From Aquibacillus koreensis (lineage in GTDB: Bacteria > Bacillota > Bacilli > Bacillales > Amphibacillaceae), in contig NZ_JAOALK010000001.1 of NCBI RefSeq assembly GCF_025154055.1, positions 1 to 46,398 of the forward strand: DNA of 46,398 nt, read 5' to 3'. The stretch's first letter is position 1. Every line of letters begins with the position of its first letter. The position numbers and the translations under genes are program-made. Positions 8,878-18,994 of the stretch are shown here, one piece after another. The notes under the pieces were generated by a model, which had not been told where the DNA came from, did no database searches, and saw only the letters and a program-made list of their open reading frames with translations.

Positions 8878-10593
8878 TTAAAACAAGAAATAACGTTGCG
8901 CCAATGCCACTTCATTAAATGGTTCGCACGTAATTAGTTCACCATCGATTTTCACCTGGTATGTTTCTGGATTAACCTCAATCTTTGGTGTTTTTTCATT
9001 ATAAGGTAAGTCTTTCTTGCCAATGTTCCGGCAGTTTTTGACTACCCCTATCTTTTTTTCTAATCCTAGTTTCTCATGGACTTTTTTATCAAAAGCGGCT
9101 TGAGAAATAAAAGTTAAACTCGTGCTATACTTCGCTTTCCCTAACGCACCAAACATCGGACGCATAAAGACGGGTTGTGGTGTTGGAATCGAGGCATTTG
9201 GATCGCCCATTTGCGCGTGGCTAATCATGCCACCTTTAAGAATTATTTCTGGTTTTGCTCCAAAAAATTTCCGGTCCCAGATCACCATATCTGCTAATTT
9301 ACCAGGCTCAATCGATCCTATTTCATGGCCCATCCCATGCGTGATTGCAGGGTTAATCGTGTACTTCGCCACATACCGTTTCACACGTGTATTATCGTTA
9401 GTTGTTCCTTCATCTTCTTTTAATTGACCTCGTTGCTTTTTCATTTTATCTGCGGTTTGCCAAGTACGCATGATTACTTCCCCGACTCTTCCCATTGCTT
9501 GAGAATCAGATGCAATCATACTAATCACACCTAAATCATGAAGAATATCTTCAGCAGCAATCGTTTCAGGGCGAATACGCGAATCTGCAAAAGCCACATC
9601 CTCTGGGACATTGTGATCTAAATGGTGACAAACCATTAACATATCTAAATGCTCATCAATCGTATTTGTCGTGTAAGGCCGGGTTGGATTCGTTGATGAC
9701 GGCAATACGTATGGATAGGATGCAATTTCCATAATGTCTGGCGCATGCCCACCACCTGCACCTTCCGTATGGTACGTATGTATGACACGTTCGCCAATCG
9801 CTTTAACTGTATCTTCCAGGAACCCCGCTTCATTAAGCGTATCCGTATGAATCGCAACTTGCACATCCATCTCATCGGCAACAGCTAAACACTGACTAAT
9901 CGATGCAGGTGTTGTACCCCAGTCTTCGTGAAGCTTTAAACCAATTGCACCCGCTGCTATTTGTTCTCGCTGCGGATCCGCAGATGCAGCATTTCCTTTA
10001 CCTAGAAATCCAATATTGATCGGAAAGTGTTCTGCAGCTTCAAGCATGCGATGAATGTTCCACTCCCCAGGTGTACACGTTGTTGCATTCGTTCCAGTTG
10101 CTGGACCTGTTCCTCCACCAAGCATGGTCGTAGTACCTGATGCAATAGCTACATCCACTTGTTGCGGGCTTATGAAATGAATATGTGCATCGATTGCACC
10201 CGCGGTTACAATCTTTCCTTCACAAGCAATTACTTCAGTGGAAGCGCCAATGATCATATTTGGGGCAACGCCTTCCATCACATCTGGATTTCCACCTTTC
10301 CCAATTGCAACAATCCGACCATCTTTAACCCCGATGTCAGCTTTTACGATTCCTGTATAATCAATAATAAGTGCATTCGTTAAAATAAGATCTAAAACAC
10401 CTTCATCACGAGTCCTTGTACCGCTTTGACCCATTCCATCTCGGATTACCTTTCCACCACCAAACACACTTTCATCACCATAAACCGTATAGTCTTTTTC
10501 CACTTCGATCCATAAATCTGTATCCGCTAATCGTACTTGATCTCCTGTTGTTGGTCCGTAAAGTGATGCATATTGTGAACGAGTAAGTTTCAT
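8878..10593 (-). CDS. ureC: Urease alpha subunit UreC
   Basis: Catalytic subunit of 571 residues, hydrolysing urea to ammonia and carbamate at a dinickel centre in the cytoplasm. All ligands fall at the positions known for S. pasteurii urease: His137 and His139 ('DAHIHF'), carbamylated Lys220 ('GLKLHEDWG'), His249, His275 and Asp363. The mobile flap signature MVCHHL puts Cys322 and His323 in place, so the enzyme should be active. Its ATG overlaps the ureB stop as ATGA, indicating translational coupling. The separate alpha, beta and gamma subunits are the usual bacterial arrangement. The accessory genes follow after a repeat-filled gap. Confidence 0.97.
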   Translation of the reverse strand: MKLTRSQYASLYGPTTGDQVRLADTDLWIEVEKDYTVYGDESVFGGGKVIRDGMGQSGTRTRDEGVLDLILTNALIIDYTGIVKADIGVKDGRIVAIGKGGNPDVMEGVAPNMIIGASTEVIACEGKIVTAGAIDAHIHFISPQQVDVAIASGTTTMLGGGTGPATGTNATTCTPGEWNIHRMLEAAEHFPINIGFLGKGNAASADPQREQIAAGAIGLKLHEDWGTTPASISQCLAVADEMDVQVAIHTDTLNEAGFLEDTVKAIGERVIHTYHTEGAGGGHAPDIMEIASYPYVLPSSTNPTRPYTTNTIDEHLDMLMVCHHLDHNVPEDVAFADSRIRPETIAAEDILHDLGVISMIASDSQAMGRVGEVIMRTWQTADKMKKQRGQLKEDEGTTNDNTRVKRYVAKYTINPAITHGMGHEIGSIEPGKLADMVIWDRKFFGAKPEIILKGGMISHAQMGDPNASIPTPQPVFMRPMFGALGKAKYSTSLTFISQAAFDKKVHEKLGLEKKIGVVKNCRNIGKKDLPYNEKTPKIEVNPETYQVKIDGELITCEPFNEVALAQRYFLF

Positions 10594-10961
10594 GCTTGAT
10601 CACCAACCCCTTTAAATCCTTCACTTTTTATTCGTGCCTGAATTGCTTGTTTATCTTTTACACTTCCATTAGTTAAGTTGTTCAATCCATACACATGCTG
10701 ATTCCCTGCGATCGCTACAAGCTCTACTTCCTTCTCTTCTCCTGGCTCAAAACGTACCGCTGTGCCTGCTGCAATGTTCAAACGCATGCCAATTGCATTT
10801 TCTCTATCAAAGGCTAAGTTTCGATTTACTTCTGGAAAATGATAATGGGATCCTACTTGTACAGGCCGATCACCAGTATTGGACACGTTTATCGTCAGGG
10901 TTTCTCTTCCTTTATTTATTTCGATATCATCTTTCTTCAGTCGATATTCTCCAGGAATCAT
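10590..10961 (-). CDS. ureB: Urease beta subunit UreB
   Basis: Small structural subunit of 123 residues that packs against UreC in the (UreABC)3 assembly. Starts '[16 protein letters not shown]' and carries '[17 protein letters not shown]', the conserved family core. AAGGAGGATGA precedes the ATG closely. It lies 22 bp after ureA and overlaps ureC by 4 bp. Confidence 0.96.
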   Translation of the reverse strand: MIPGEYRLKKDDIEINKGRETLTINVSNTGDRPVQVGSHYHFPEVNRNLAFDRENAIGMRLNIAAGTAVRFEPGEEKEVELVAIAGNQHVYGLNNLTNGSVKDKQAIQARIKSEGFKGVGDQA

Positions 10962-10983
10962 TCATTCATCCTCCTTTAGCTAT

Positions 10984-11295
10984 CTAAACAATAGGTTGGT
11001 GCACTGTTACTAGCTTTGTACCGTCTGGAAAAGTCGCTTCGATTTGCACGCTCTCGATCATCTCTGGCACACCATCCATCACGTCTTCAGCAGTTAACAC
11101 TTTTTTCCCCTCTTGCATTAACTGGGCAACCGTTTTTCCTTCTCTTGCCCCTTCTAATAAGTAGCAACTGATCAGTGCAGTTGCTTCAGGATGATTTAAT
11201 TTGAGCCCTTTATCCTTACGTTTTTGTGCAAGTTCACCTGCCATGAATAGCATTAATTTTTCCATCTCAACTGGAGATAACTTCACTTTCTTCAC
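10984..11295 (-). CDS. ureA: Urease gamma subunit UreA
   Basis: Smallest urease subunit, 103 residues. '[17 protein letters not shown]' at the start, '[10 protein letters not shown]' in the middle and the C-terminal '[16 protein letters not shown]' are canonical. AAAGGAGTGAAG lies upstream of the ATG. Only 8 bp separate it from urtE, so urea uptake and hydrolysis genes are probably co-transcribed from the urtA promoter. Confidence 0.96.
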   Translation of the reverse strand: MKKVKLSPVEMEKLMLFMAGELAQKRKDKGLKLNHPEATALISCYLLEGAREGKTVAQLMQEGKKVLTAEDVMDGVPEMIESVQIEATFPDGTKLVTVHQPIV

Positions 11296-11303
11296 TCCTT
11301 TAT

Positions 11304-11993
11304 TTACACGCTTAAATAATGATACACCTCATCATCATTAATCTGATCGACACTGTTTTCATAAACGATCGAACCGTGGTCAATCACATACACGTAGTCC
11401 GCAACACTTTTTACAAACTCTAAATCTTGCTCTACGAGAATCATGGAGGTGTGCAAGGTATGCTTCACATCCTTAATAACCTCTTGTATTTGTTCCACAA
11501 TGTTTGGCTGAATTCCTTCTGTTGGCTCATCTAATAATAAGAAAGATGGATTGGAAACAAGTGCTCTTGCGATTGCTAGTTGTTGTTGTTGCCCTCCACT
11601 TAAGTCACCGCCATTTCGTTTACGAAACTCCTTTAAGATCGGAAAGTACGCATATACTTCTTCCTTTACTTTCTTTTCTTTACCAGCCTCTAAGCCTATT
11701 AATAAATTTTCATAGACAGATAGCTTTGGGAAAATTTCTCTACCTTGCGGGACATACCCAATTCCTTGTTGGGCACGCTGTGACGGACGCTTTTTTGTTA
11801 TATCCTCCTCCATGAATAGGACTTTCCCTTTACGTGGAGAGATAATTCCCATAATTGTTTTTAATAAGGTTGTTTTGCCTACTCCGTTTCGCCCCATGAT
11901 ACATACTACTTGTCGGTCTTTTACTTGTAGTTCAATATTGCGTATAACCATACTTTCATCATAGCCAGCTTCAAGTCCCTGTAACTTCAGCAT
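11304..11993 (-). CDS. urtE: Urea ABC transporter ATP-binding protein UrtE
   Basis: LivF-like ATPase of 229 residues. Walker A GRNGVGKT, signature LSGGQQQQ, Walker [10 protein letters not shown] and switch region 'ILVEQDLEF' are visible; 'GIQPN' after the D-loop is typical of UrtE/LivF. The ATG at 11993 is preferred (family-like start [16 protein letters not shown] nine bases upstream); ATG 11999 is an alternative. It overlaps urtD by 23 bp. Urea rather than branched-chain amino acids is inferred from the urease genes just downstream. Confidence 0.9.
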   Translation of the reverse strand: MLKLQGLEAGYDESMVIRNIELQVKDRQVVCIMGRNGVGKTTLLKTIMGIISPRKGKVLFMEEDITKKRPSQRAQQGIGYVPQGREIFPKLSVYENLLIGLEAGKEKKVKEEVYAYFPILKEFRKRNGGDLSGGQQQQLAIARALVSNPSFLLLDEPTEGIQPNIVEQIQEVIKDVKHTLHTSMILVEQDLEFVKSVADYVYVIDHGSIVYENSVDQINDDEVYHYLSV

Positions 11994-12750
11994 CTGCATC
12001 AACCTTTCTTCCTAGATAAACCTCACGTACTTTAGGGTCTTTTTGGACATCCTCCATCGAGCCTTCAAAAAGTAACTGCCCCTCATGCATCACGGTAACG
12101 ACATCTGCATAGTCTTTTACAAAATCCATGTCATGTTCAACAATTAAAACTGCACGTTCTTTCGCAATTTTTGTAATTAACTCCCCCGTTTTTATTCTTT
12201 CTTGTTTTGACATACCTGCTATTGGTTCATCTAACAAGACAAGGTCGGGTTCTTGCATCAGCACCATCGCAATTTCTAGCCATTGCTTTTGTCCGTGTGC
12301 TAAGGATCCTGCAGATTTATCTTTTTCAGATGTTAACCCAATTAAATCAAGCATGTCAGTAAGCTTTTGCTCCTCTTCCTTTGTCATCTTGGCACGCAAG
12401 ATGGAGCGAAGCGTCTTTTTTTGTTTCATCGCAATTTCTAAGTTTTCAAAAACAGTTAAATGGGCAAATACGGATGGTGCTTGAAACTTTCTAGATATAC
12501 CACGGTGAACAATTTCGTTCTCGCTCATTTTGGCTAATTCATATTTTTCATTGAAGGTTATAGAGCCTTTACTCGCCCTTGCATTTCCACATATAACATC
12601 TAATAGCGTTGTCTTCCCTGCGCCGTTTGGGCCAATGACAAAATGAACAGTATTTCGATTCACCTGAAAGTCTAGCTCGTTAATAGCTTTAAACCCACTA
12701 AATTCAACTGTAATTTTTTTCGATCTCAACACTGCTGGATTCTTTGACAT
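11971..12750 (-). CDS. urtD: Urea ABC transporter ATP-binding protein UrtD
   Basis: LivG-like ATPase of 259 residues, partner of UrtE. Walker A GPNGAGKT, the UrtD-typical '[19 protein letters not shown]' Q-loop segment, a degenerate signature [13 protein letters not shown] (LAHG in place of LSGG, characteristic of UrtD) and Walker [12 protein letters not shown]. The ATG at 12750 has AAAGGTGG upstream. Overlaps urtC by 47 bp and urtE by 23 bp. Confidence 0.91.
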   Translation of the reverse strand: MSKNPAVLRSKKITVEFSGFKAINELDFQVNRNTVHFVIGPNGAGKTTLLDVICGNARASKGSITFNEKYELAKMSENEIVHRGISRKFQAPSVFAHLTVFENLEIAMKQKKTLRSILRAKMTKEEEQKLTDMLDLIGLTSEKDKSAGSLAHGQKQWLEIAMVLMQEPDLVLLDEPIAGMSKQERIKTGELITKIAKERAVLIVEHDMDFVKDYADVVTVMHEGQLLFEGSMEDVQKDPKVREVYLGRKVDADAEVTGT

Positions 12751-13792
12751 CAACCTTGTTCCACCTTTCTTTTAGCTTTTCTACTAATCCCATAATTCCT
12801 TTCGGTAAGAAAACAACTACGATTACAAACAAAGCGCCTAAGAAATATGTCCAATAATCAGGATAGGATTCACTAAATCCAGTTTTTGCTGCGTTAATAA
12901 ATACTGCACCAATTACCGGGCCAATCAATGTACCACGACCACCCAAGGCTACCCATAACACCATTTCAATCGATGGAACAATACCAATCATCGTTGGTGA
13001 AATAATGCCGACTTGAAGAACAAAAAGCATACCAGCTAAGCCTGCGATTGCACCAGAAATCGTGTAAACAAATGTCTTATAAGTAGAAGGGTTATAGCCA
13101 AGAAATCGCATCCGATTTTCTCCGTCTCTAACACCGACTAATACGCGACCAAGACGCCCTTTTACTAGTTTTTTACACCCAAGAAAGACAAGCACTAGTG
13201 CTACAACTGTGACGAAGTAGATAACTGTTTGAGTTGTAGCAGAATTTATTTGAAATCCAAAAAATGTTGAAAAATTCGTAAGCCCGCTTGTTCCACCAGT
13301 CAAATTTTGTTGTCCAATAAACAAGGTGACAATAACGAGTACAAGTGCCTGTGATAAAATTGTAAAATACACACCATTAATCCGATTTCGGAAAGTTAAA
13401 TATCCTAAAAATAAGGCAAGGCATGCGGGTATGAGTATGCCGAGTATAATAGCCAGTATTGGATATTGGAATGGTATCCAGATTAATGGTAGCTCTTGGA
13501 TCCCACTCCAAGCCATGAAGTCTGGTAATTTACCGCCTGTCGCCTCTAATTTCAAATACATTGCCATCGCATAGGCTCCTAACCCGAAGAAAATCCCATG
13601 GCCTAAACTTAATACGCCAGTGTAGCCCCAAAGTAAATCTAACCCTATTGCTAATATCGCAAATGCTAAAAATTTACCTAGTAGATTTAACCGAAAATCG
13701 GATAAAAACAATGGAGCAAGTAACAATATCAGCAAAATAAGGCTAAATACTATTTTTCTACTGAAAACCGATTGATAGATTCTATTTTGCAT
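12704..13792 (-). CDS. urtC: Urea ABC transporter permease UrtC
   Basis: LivM-like permease of 362 residues with about nine to ten hydrophobic segments and the '[27 protein letters not shown]' type motif of the family. The coupling region reads '[17 protein letters not shown]', with 'ENRMRFLGY' typical of UrtC. The ATG at 13792 has GGGAG eight bases upstream, better than an in-frame ATG at 13807 that lacks one. Follows urtB after 18 bp. Confidence 0.91.
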   Translation of the reverse strand: MQNRIYQSVFSRKIVFSLILLILLLAPLFLSDFRLNLLGKFLAFAILAIGLDLLWGYTGVLSLGHGIFFGLGAYAMAMYLKLEATGGKLPDFMAWSGIQELPLIWIPFQYPILAIILGILIPACLALFLGYLTFRNRINGVYFTILSQALVLVIVTLFIGQQNLTGGTSGLTNFSTFFGFQINSATTQTVIYFVTVVALVLVFLGCKKLVKGRLGRVLVGVRDGENRMRFLGYNPSTYKTFVYTISGAIAGLAGMLFVLQVGIISPTMIGIVPSIEMVLWVALGGRGTLIGPVIGAVFINAAKTGFSESYPDYWTYFLGALFVIVVVFLPKGIMGLVEKLKERWNKVDVKESSSVEIEKNYS

Positions 13793-13810
13793 AATCAACG
13801 CTCCCATTTT

Positions 13811-14713
13811 TTAATCTAGAGATCTTGAACGAGATGTAACAAGTCCTGAAGGTCTCCACTGTAAAAAAGCAATAATTAATAAGAAAATTAATACTTTTCC
13901 TATCGATGCATTGGTTAAGTACTCGAACGCAGTATTGAAAAAACCAATTCCAAAAGCACCAGCAACTGCTCCAAACAATGCACCAACACCACCAACAACG
14001 ACAACCATAAATGCATCAATAATGTAACTTGTTCCTAATGCTGGACCAATTGCGCCAAGTAGCGTAATTGCACAACCAGCAACTCCAGCAAACCCTGATC
14101 CAATCGCAAATGTTAACAAGTCTACTTTTCTAGTTGATACACCCAAGCATTCTGCCATTTGACGATTTTGCATAACTGCCCTAACTCTTCTTCCACTTGC
14201 TGTTCGATAGAAGTAATAATAAATACCAATTAAACATGTAATGGAAAGTCCTAGAATAAACAAACGGGAATACGGTAAAAGAAGTGTTCCTACTTCCAGT
14301 CCACCATTTAAGAAACTTGGACTTTTCACCCCAACGTTAGGTGCTCCAAATATAGATCGTGCTAGTTGTTGTAGCATTAATCCAACACCCCAAGTTGCCA
14401 ATAAACTATCTAATGGTCGTTTGTACAAAAACCGTATGAGTGAAAACTCCATGATCATTCCAAACCCTGCTGCTACTAAAAGTGCTACTGGAATAGCGAG
14501 GATAAAATAGAAATCGAAATATTGAGAAGGAAGATAGCTAATAAAGAGGTTTTGCATAACATACGTGACATAAGCACCGATCATAATTAGTTCACCGTGT
14601 GCCATATTAATAACGTTCATTAATCCAAATGTAATGGCTAAACCTAATGCGATAAGTAAAAGTATCGAACCTAGGCTAGCGCCATTGAATAGTGTTAACA
14701 TGAGTTCGCTCAT
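13811..14713 (-). CDS. urtB: Urea ABC transporter permease UrtB
   Basis: LivH-like permease of 300 residues, forming the channel with UrtC. Conserved '[18 protein letters not shown]' near residue 25 and the cytoplasmic '[17 protein letters not shown]' coupling segment, which distinguishes UrtB from amino-acid LivH. About eight membrane helices. AAAGGAGATTTACCA precedes the ATG. It is 90 bp downstream of urtA, and a hairpin in that gap could reduce read-through. Confidence 0.91.
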   Translation of the reverse strand: MSELMLTLFNGASLGSILLLIALGLAITFGLMNVINMAHGELIMIGAYVTYVMQNLFISYLPSQYFDFYFILAIPVALLVAAGFGMIMEFSLIRFLYKRPLDSLLATWGVGLMLQQLARSIFGAPNVGVKSPSFLNGGLEVGTLLLPYSRLFILGLSITCLIGIYYYFYRTASGRRVRAVMQNRQMAECLGVSTRKVDLLTFAIGSGFAGVAGCAITLLGAIGPALGTSYIIDAFMVVVVGGVGALFGAVAGAFGIGFFNTAFEYLTNASIGKVLIFLLIIAFLQWRPSGLVTSRSRSLD

Positions 14714-14748
14714 TGGTAAATCTCCTTTCTAATGTGTAGTTAACGTAT

Positions 14749-14796
14749 AAAAAGGAAGGGGAAGAAGAATGTCTTATTCATCTTCCCTCATTCCGT
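14749..14796 (-). terminator. Hairpin/attenuator between urtA and urtB
   Basis: On the minus strand GGAATGAGGGAAGATGAAT pairs imperfectly with ATTCTTCTTCCCCTTCC, loop of about 5 nt, followed by TTTTTAT. It looks like a leaky rho-independent terminator, a common way to make more binding protein than permease. Confidence 0.65.
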
Positions 14797-14803
14797 TTTT
14801 ATG

Positions 14804-16108
14804 TTATTGACTTAAAGCTTCACTTAAATCACTTGCCCAGTCATAACCTTCTAAGTATGGATCCGGCTTTAATGGCTCTCCTGAATTCCATAATTCATCA
14901 ATTTGACCATCGCTACGAACTTCACCAATTCTTACCGTTTTGTAAACGTGTTGGTTATCCCCATCCACTTTTACCGGACCACCTGGCGCATCAAATTCGA
15001 TACCTTTTGCCGCTTCTTTTACTGCGTCAACATCTGTAGTACCTGCAGCTTCTACTGCAGCAGCCCATAGATAAACACCAAAGTATCCTGCTTCAATTGG
15101 GTCAGCTGTTACAGCATCATCACCATATTCTGCTTTATATGCAGCTACAAACTCTTCGTTTTCTGGTGTATCTGTTGTTTGGTAATAGTTCCAGCTTGTT
15201 AAATGTCCTTCAATAACATCTGCACCAATACCTTTAATCTCTTCTTCCGCTACACTTACAGATAGAACAGTAAGATCATCAGTAGATATTCCTGCGTCCT
15301 TTAACTGTTTAAAGAATGCAACGTTACTATCACCATTCAATGTGTTGAAAATTACTTCCGGCTGTTCACTCTTGATTTTTGCGATTATTGTATTGTAATC
15401 TGTATGTCCAAGTGGCGTATATTCTTCACCGATTAGTTCTCCACCATCTGCTTCTAACTGTGCTTTAATAGCAGCGTTCGCAGTTCTAGGGAATACATAG
15501 TCGGAACCTAATAGGAAGAATTTCGTTCCACGATTCTCTAACAACCAACTAACTGCTGGTACGATTTGCTGGTTTGGCGCTGCACCTGTATAAAAAATAT
15601 TAGGTGATGCTTCCATACCTTCATATTGAACCGGGTACCAGAGTAAACCATTATTTTCTTCTACTACTGGTAGCATTGCCTTACGACTTGCGGAAGTCCA
15701 TCCACCAAAGATCGTTGCAACTTCATCCTGTTGTAATAGTTTCTTAGCTTTTTCAGCGAATGTCGGCCAATCAGAAGCCCCATCCTCGATTACAGGTTCT
15801 ATTTGTTTTCCTAACACGCCACCGTTGGCATTTATTTCTTTAATGGCTAATAATTCTGAGTCTCTGACAGATGTTTCACTAATTGCCATCGTTCCACTAA
15901 GTGAATGTAGGATACCGACTTTGATTGTGTCAGACTCTTCTCCACTAGCTTCCCCTTCTGTTTCAGAAGAACCTTCATCCGTTGTTTCTGGATCAGATTC
16001 CTCCGGCTCCGAAGCACCTGCTGCATTATCGGCAGCTGAACATGCCACTAGGACCGAAAATAATAACCCCATAACAATTAGTAATAAATAATTTTTTCTG
16101 TTTCTCAA
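14804..16108 (-). CDS. urtA: Urea ABC transporter substrate-binding lipoprotein UrtA
   Basis: Surface lipoprotein of 434 residues that binds urea. N-terminal lipoprotein signal with lipobox LVAC (Cys about residue 23), then an acidic Ser/Glu-rich linker (about 30-60), then a periplasmic-binding fold. '[19 protein letters not shown]' and 'GAAPNQQ' are the segments typical of UrtA rather than LivJ. The start is TTG at 16108, with AGGAGGGG nine bases upstream and no better ATG. First gene of the urt-ure transcription unit. Confidence 0.92.
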   Translation of the reverse strand: MRNRKNYLLLIVMGLLFSVLVACSAADNAAGASEPEESDPETTDEGSSETEGEASGEESDTIKVGILHSLSGTMAISETSVRDSELLAIKEINANGGVLGKQIEPVIEDGASDWPTFAEKAKKLLQQDEVATIFGGWTSASRKAMLPVVEENNGLLWYPVQYEGMEASPNIFYTGAAPNQQIVPAVSWLLENRGTKFFLLGSDYVFPRTANAAIKAQLEADGGELIGEEYTPLGHTDYNTIIAKIKSEQPEVIFNTLNGDSNVAFFKQLKDAGISTDDLTVLSVSVAEEEIKGIGADVIEGHLTSWNYYQTTDTPENEEFVAAYKAEYGDDAVTADPIEAGYFGVYLWAAAVEAAGTTDVDAVKEAAKGIEFDAPGGPVKVDGDNQHVYKTVRIGEVRSDGQIDELWNSGEPLKPDPYLEGYDWASDLSEALSQ

Positions 16109-16175
16109 AGACTGTCCCCTCCTGAGTATTGTTAATTTTTCTTACATGGAATAGGCTACCACCTGAAATGTAGCG

Positions 16176-16205
16176 ATACTAGCATCGTGTCAGATTATCT
16201 CACAA
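16176..16205 (-). promoter_or_regulatory. Candidate urtA promoter
   Basis: On the minus strand TTGTGA (16200-16205) and TAGTAT (16176-16181) are 18 bp apart, and TGC just before TAGTAT makes an extended -10. Alternative -10s (GATAAT at 16194-16199) exist, so the exact start is uncertain. Confidence 0.35.
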
Positions 16206-16263
16206 TATTTTTGAGATTATTCTGAATATTCAACTAACCAGTGAAACGTTTTCATTACTGGGA

Positions 16264-16280
16264 TGTAAGGCTTTATCACA
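16264..16280. promoter_or_regulatory. TnrA/GlnR operator
   Basis: TGTAAGGCTTTATCACA matches the full TnrA/GlnR consensus TGTNA-N7-TNACA at every fixed position. It lies 156 bp upstream of the urtA TTG. Established knowledge: in B. subtilis TnrA activates and GlnR represses nitrogen genes, including urease, through such sites. Inference: urea uptake and urease here respond to nitrogen limitation. Confidence 0.75.
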
Positions 16281-16426
16281 TGTATTTTAGAGAGGGAAAA
16301 ATAGACACATTTTTTTTAATGAATGTGTCCTCATTGGTGATTTTGATGCGAAGTGAAATTAACATGCGTTGTAAATTGAAGAGGGTGAAGGTGTGAGATA
16401 TTTTTAAATTCTTTTGCATTTCCAAC

Positions 16427-16553
16427 CGGACATTTATTCCGTTATTTGTTTATTTTGAAGAACATTTCTAAAGTTGTCTGCCCAATAGCGGAATAAATGT
16501 CCGCAAACAAGCGGAAATGTTTAAAAAATAGCAAAATAACGGAATAAATGTCC
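16427..16553. repeat. Second GGACATT...TTCCG repeat cluster
   Basis: One direct copy CGGACATTTATTCCGTTATTT (16427-16447) and two inverted copies (16484-16503 and 16534-16553, GGAATAAATGTCC core). Same family and opposed arrangement as 4691-4883, but with TTTATT in place of TTTTTT. Non-coding; the rest of 16281-16583 shows nothing recognisable. Confidence 0.7.
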
Positions 16554-16583
16554 ATTTAGATTCAATGCCTCCGTTTGCTTATC

Positions 16584-16622
16584 ATAAAAAAAGCACTTCC
16601 AAGGACTCCCTCAAAAGTGCTA
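16584..16622 (-). terminator. Terminator of the pullulanase gene
   Basis: On the minus strand AGCACTT (16615-16621) pairs with AAGTGCT (16592-16598), followed by TTTTTTT. It lies just past the stop. Confidence 0.8.
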
Positions 16623-16636
16623 ACAGATCAGCAATC

Positions 16637-18733
16637 TCAATATCTATCTTTCTTCCAAACCACCAATTCATAAGCCCAAATTTCCGCCACCTGTTCTAAC
16701 AGACAGCTCGTTGGAGAACCTACACCACTCAGGTTACTAATCATCTTTTTCCATTGTCCAACAGCTGGCATCTCCACAGTAAATACATCTTCTGTCGGGT
16801 TAACAAATACAGTAAAATCCTCTCTTTCACCAAATAGTACAAAGCCAAATACGGGTTCAGGTGCTTGAATCACATGGAACCGATATGCAATCTCGGCAGC
16901 TGAGCCCAGACGAAATAAAGGATATTCCCTTCTAAGCTTTATTAACCCCCTTACCCACTGGACGTTTGCATCCTCTTTGCCTCTTTGGTCCCAATCTAAC
17001 TGATTAATCGCATCGCCTGAAATATAGCTGTTCTCATCCCCTTGCTTGGTTCGAAAAAATTCTTGACCAGCATGCAAAAAGGGGATACCTTGGCTTAGTA
17101 GGGTGAGCCCTGTTGCCAATTGATGCATCCGTCTTCGGACCTCATCGGAAGCATCTGGATTTGATAGCTTTAACCGGTCCCATAAGGTATGGTTATCATG
17201 ACATTCCACAAAGTTGATTGATTGACTCGGTTCAGAAAACAACTTTTGACCAAGCCCTTCCTGACAAGACCCAGACAATAAAGCAGCCATCCGTTCATAA
17301 AATTGGCCATTTCCATTTACATAGCCTGCATGCGCTACTTCAAATAGATTGCCTTTTAGCGTGTCGCGGAACGTATCATTAAAAAAACTAATCCCTGGTA
17401 GCTGCTCAGCATGAAAGTTAGTCGACTTTTTCTGAGGTGCTAGTGCCGTATCCAGCTCCCACCCTTCTCCTAATAAAAGGATAGGACGGTTTTCTTGTTG
17501 GCATCGTGTTTGGACCTGTTGCATCGTTTCTAGATCGATTGCTCCCATTAAGTCAAAACGAAAGCCATCAACCTGGTATTCTGTTAACCAGTAATCCACG
17601 CAATCTAAAATAAATGCGCGCACCATCTTCCTCTCTGTTGCTATGTCATTACCCGTGCCAGATCCATCACTCAAACTTCCATCTGCCTGATAGCGAAAAT
17701 AATACCCAGGTACTAGCTTTTCAAAGCTTGAATCCTCCTGACTAAACACATGGTTATACACAACATCTAAAATCACGGATAGTTCTTGGTTATGAAATGC
17801 ATGAATCATTTGTTTACACTCATTTATACGAGCATAAGCATCATTTGCATCGGTGGCATAACTTCCCTCTGGGACAAAATAATACAATGGATCATAACCC
17901 CAGTTGTAGTCATCTTCTGGTTTCAACTCATCCACACGCGCAAAATCTTGGAGCGGAAGGAGTTGCACATGCGTACAACCAAGTTCTTTGATATACGTTA
18001 ACCCTGTCGAATAGCCATCCTTATTTTGTGTAAGGGTTTCCGTCAAACCAAGGAACTTCCCCTTCACGCCCGTATCCAATGCACTAGTCGCATCCCGGAC
18101 GTGAAGCTCATAAATAATCGCATCTTTCTTTTCCACTTTTGAATAAGATGAAGAGCGGAAGCCAACTGGATCCGTGCTTTCTAGATCAATCACCACACCG
18201 TATTTACTATTCGCCGTCATACTTCTAGCGTACGGATCATTGACAAGACTCTCTTCCCCATTAACTGTGACTAAAAAATAATAAAAACAACCGTTAGAGT
18301 CCCCTTTAACTGTAGTACGCCATACACCATTTGGACACCGATCCATCGGATATTTTTTATTTTCCAATACCAATACCATGTTCGTTGCAGTTGGTGACCA
18401 AATAGCAAAAGAGGTTTTCGATGGATGATAGATATAGCCAAGTGTCTCATCACTCGCATCATACTGGTCATCAAACCAAGCCGTTCTTACCACTGCCCTT
18501 GGATGAATTGGACAGTTATGTTCTCCCCAAATAAGGGTAACTTCTTTTCCAATTGGAAAATGACCTTCTAGCTTAAGCTCTGCTGTTGTCTCATTAACTC
18601 TATTAACCGATGTTACGAACAAACGATCTTGACCACTGCTCACCTGTGGAGGTTGTGCAGTGAACGAATCAAGCAAGATATTCTCCACCGTAATTTTGTT
18701 TTTGTCATCAACCCAAGCAACGATATTTTTCAT
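16637..18733 (-). CDS. amyX: Type I pullulanase (alpha-1,6 debranching enzyme)
   Basis: GH13 enzyme of 698 residues without a signal peptide, so it acts in the cytoplasm, hydrolysing alpha-1,6 branches of glycogen and related glucans. It has an N-terminal beta-rich region and a CBM48-like segment (about residues 90-190), then the catalytic barrel. The type I signature YNWGYDP is present, with region I DVVYNH, region II FRFDLMG (nucleophile Asp), region III LLGEGW (acid/base Glu) and region IV ECHDN. B. subtilis AmyX is of similar length. AAAGGAGACTTTCG precedes the ATG. Divergent from glgB, so it probably trims chains shortened by GlgP. Confidence 0.92.
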   Translation of the reverse strand: MKNIVAWVDDKNKITVENILLDSFTAQPPQVSSGQDRLFVTSVNRVNETTAELKLEGHFPIGKEVTLIWGEHNCPIHPRAVVRTAWFDDQYDASDETLGYIYHPSKTSFAIWSPTATNMVLVLENKKYPMDRCPNGVWRTTVKGDSNGCFYYFLVTVNGEESLVNDPYARSMTANSKYGVVIDLESTDPVGFRSSSYSKVEKKDAIIYELHVRDATSALDTGVKGKFLGLTETLTQNKDGYSTGLTYIKELGCTHVQLLPLQDFARVDELKPEDDYNWGYDPLYYFVPEGSYATDANDAYARINECKQMIHAFHNQELSVILDVVYNHVFSQEDSSFEKLVPGYYFRYQADGSLSDGSGTGNDIATERKMVRAFILDCVDYWLTEYQVDGFRFDLMGAIDLETMQQVQTRCQQENRPILLLGEGWELDTALAPQKKSTNFHAEQLPGISFFNDTFRDTLKGNLFEVAHAGYVNGNGQFYERMAALLSGSCQEGLGQKLFSEPSQSINFVECHDNHTLWDRLKLSNPDASDEVRRRMHQLATGLTLLSQGIPFLHAGQEFFRTKQGDENSYISGDAINQLDWDQRGKEDANVQWVRGLIKLRREYPLFRLGSAAEIAYRFHVIQAPEPVFGFVLFGEREDFTVFVNPTEDVFTVEMPAVGQWKKMISNLSGVGSPTSCLLEQVAEIWAYELVVWKKDRY

Positions 18734-18866
18734 CGAAAGTCTCCTTTTCCTATAACCACCACAAATACCTTCCTATATTCCTTATGTTTCTATTAAATCC
18801 GAAAATCGACAAGAAAGCAAAAAAATGCGTGAGGTTTCCTTACATGTTTACCAAAATTATACACCT

Positions 18867-18900
18867 TTTTCATAAAAATAGTGCTATACTTATTTATAAT
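18867..18900 (+). promoter_or_regulatory. Candidate glg operon promoter
   Basis: TGCTATACT (18882-18890) is an extended -10 about 105 bp before glgB, and TATAAT occurs again at 18895-18900. No good -35 accompanies either. The 261-bp divergent gap holds no ORF of its own. Confidence 0.35.
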
Positions 18901-18994
18901 AGATCAAAATATCATCATGACGTCAACTTATATGACACAACAGAAGAAAATATTCCGCTCTTTTTAATTTTTTTACACCGAGGGGAGGGTTCAC

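Noticed and set aside
8637-8915. 92-codon minus-strand open frame downstream of ureC
   Set aside because: It lies almost wholly inside the palindromic repeat, lacks a ribosome binding site and overlaps the ureC 3' end.
16241-16260. TGAAACGTTTTCA resembling a CcpA cre site upstream of urtA
   Set aside because: It is one base shorter than the cre consensus TGWAANCGNTNWCA, so arms are out of register; not enough to claim CcpA control.
18903-18940. Possible sigma-E promoter (ATATC...TATATGAC) before glgB
   Set aside because: The B. subtilis glg operon is sigma-E dependent, but the match to the -35 and CATACANT -10 is poor, and an extended -10 sigma-A-like element is nearby.
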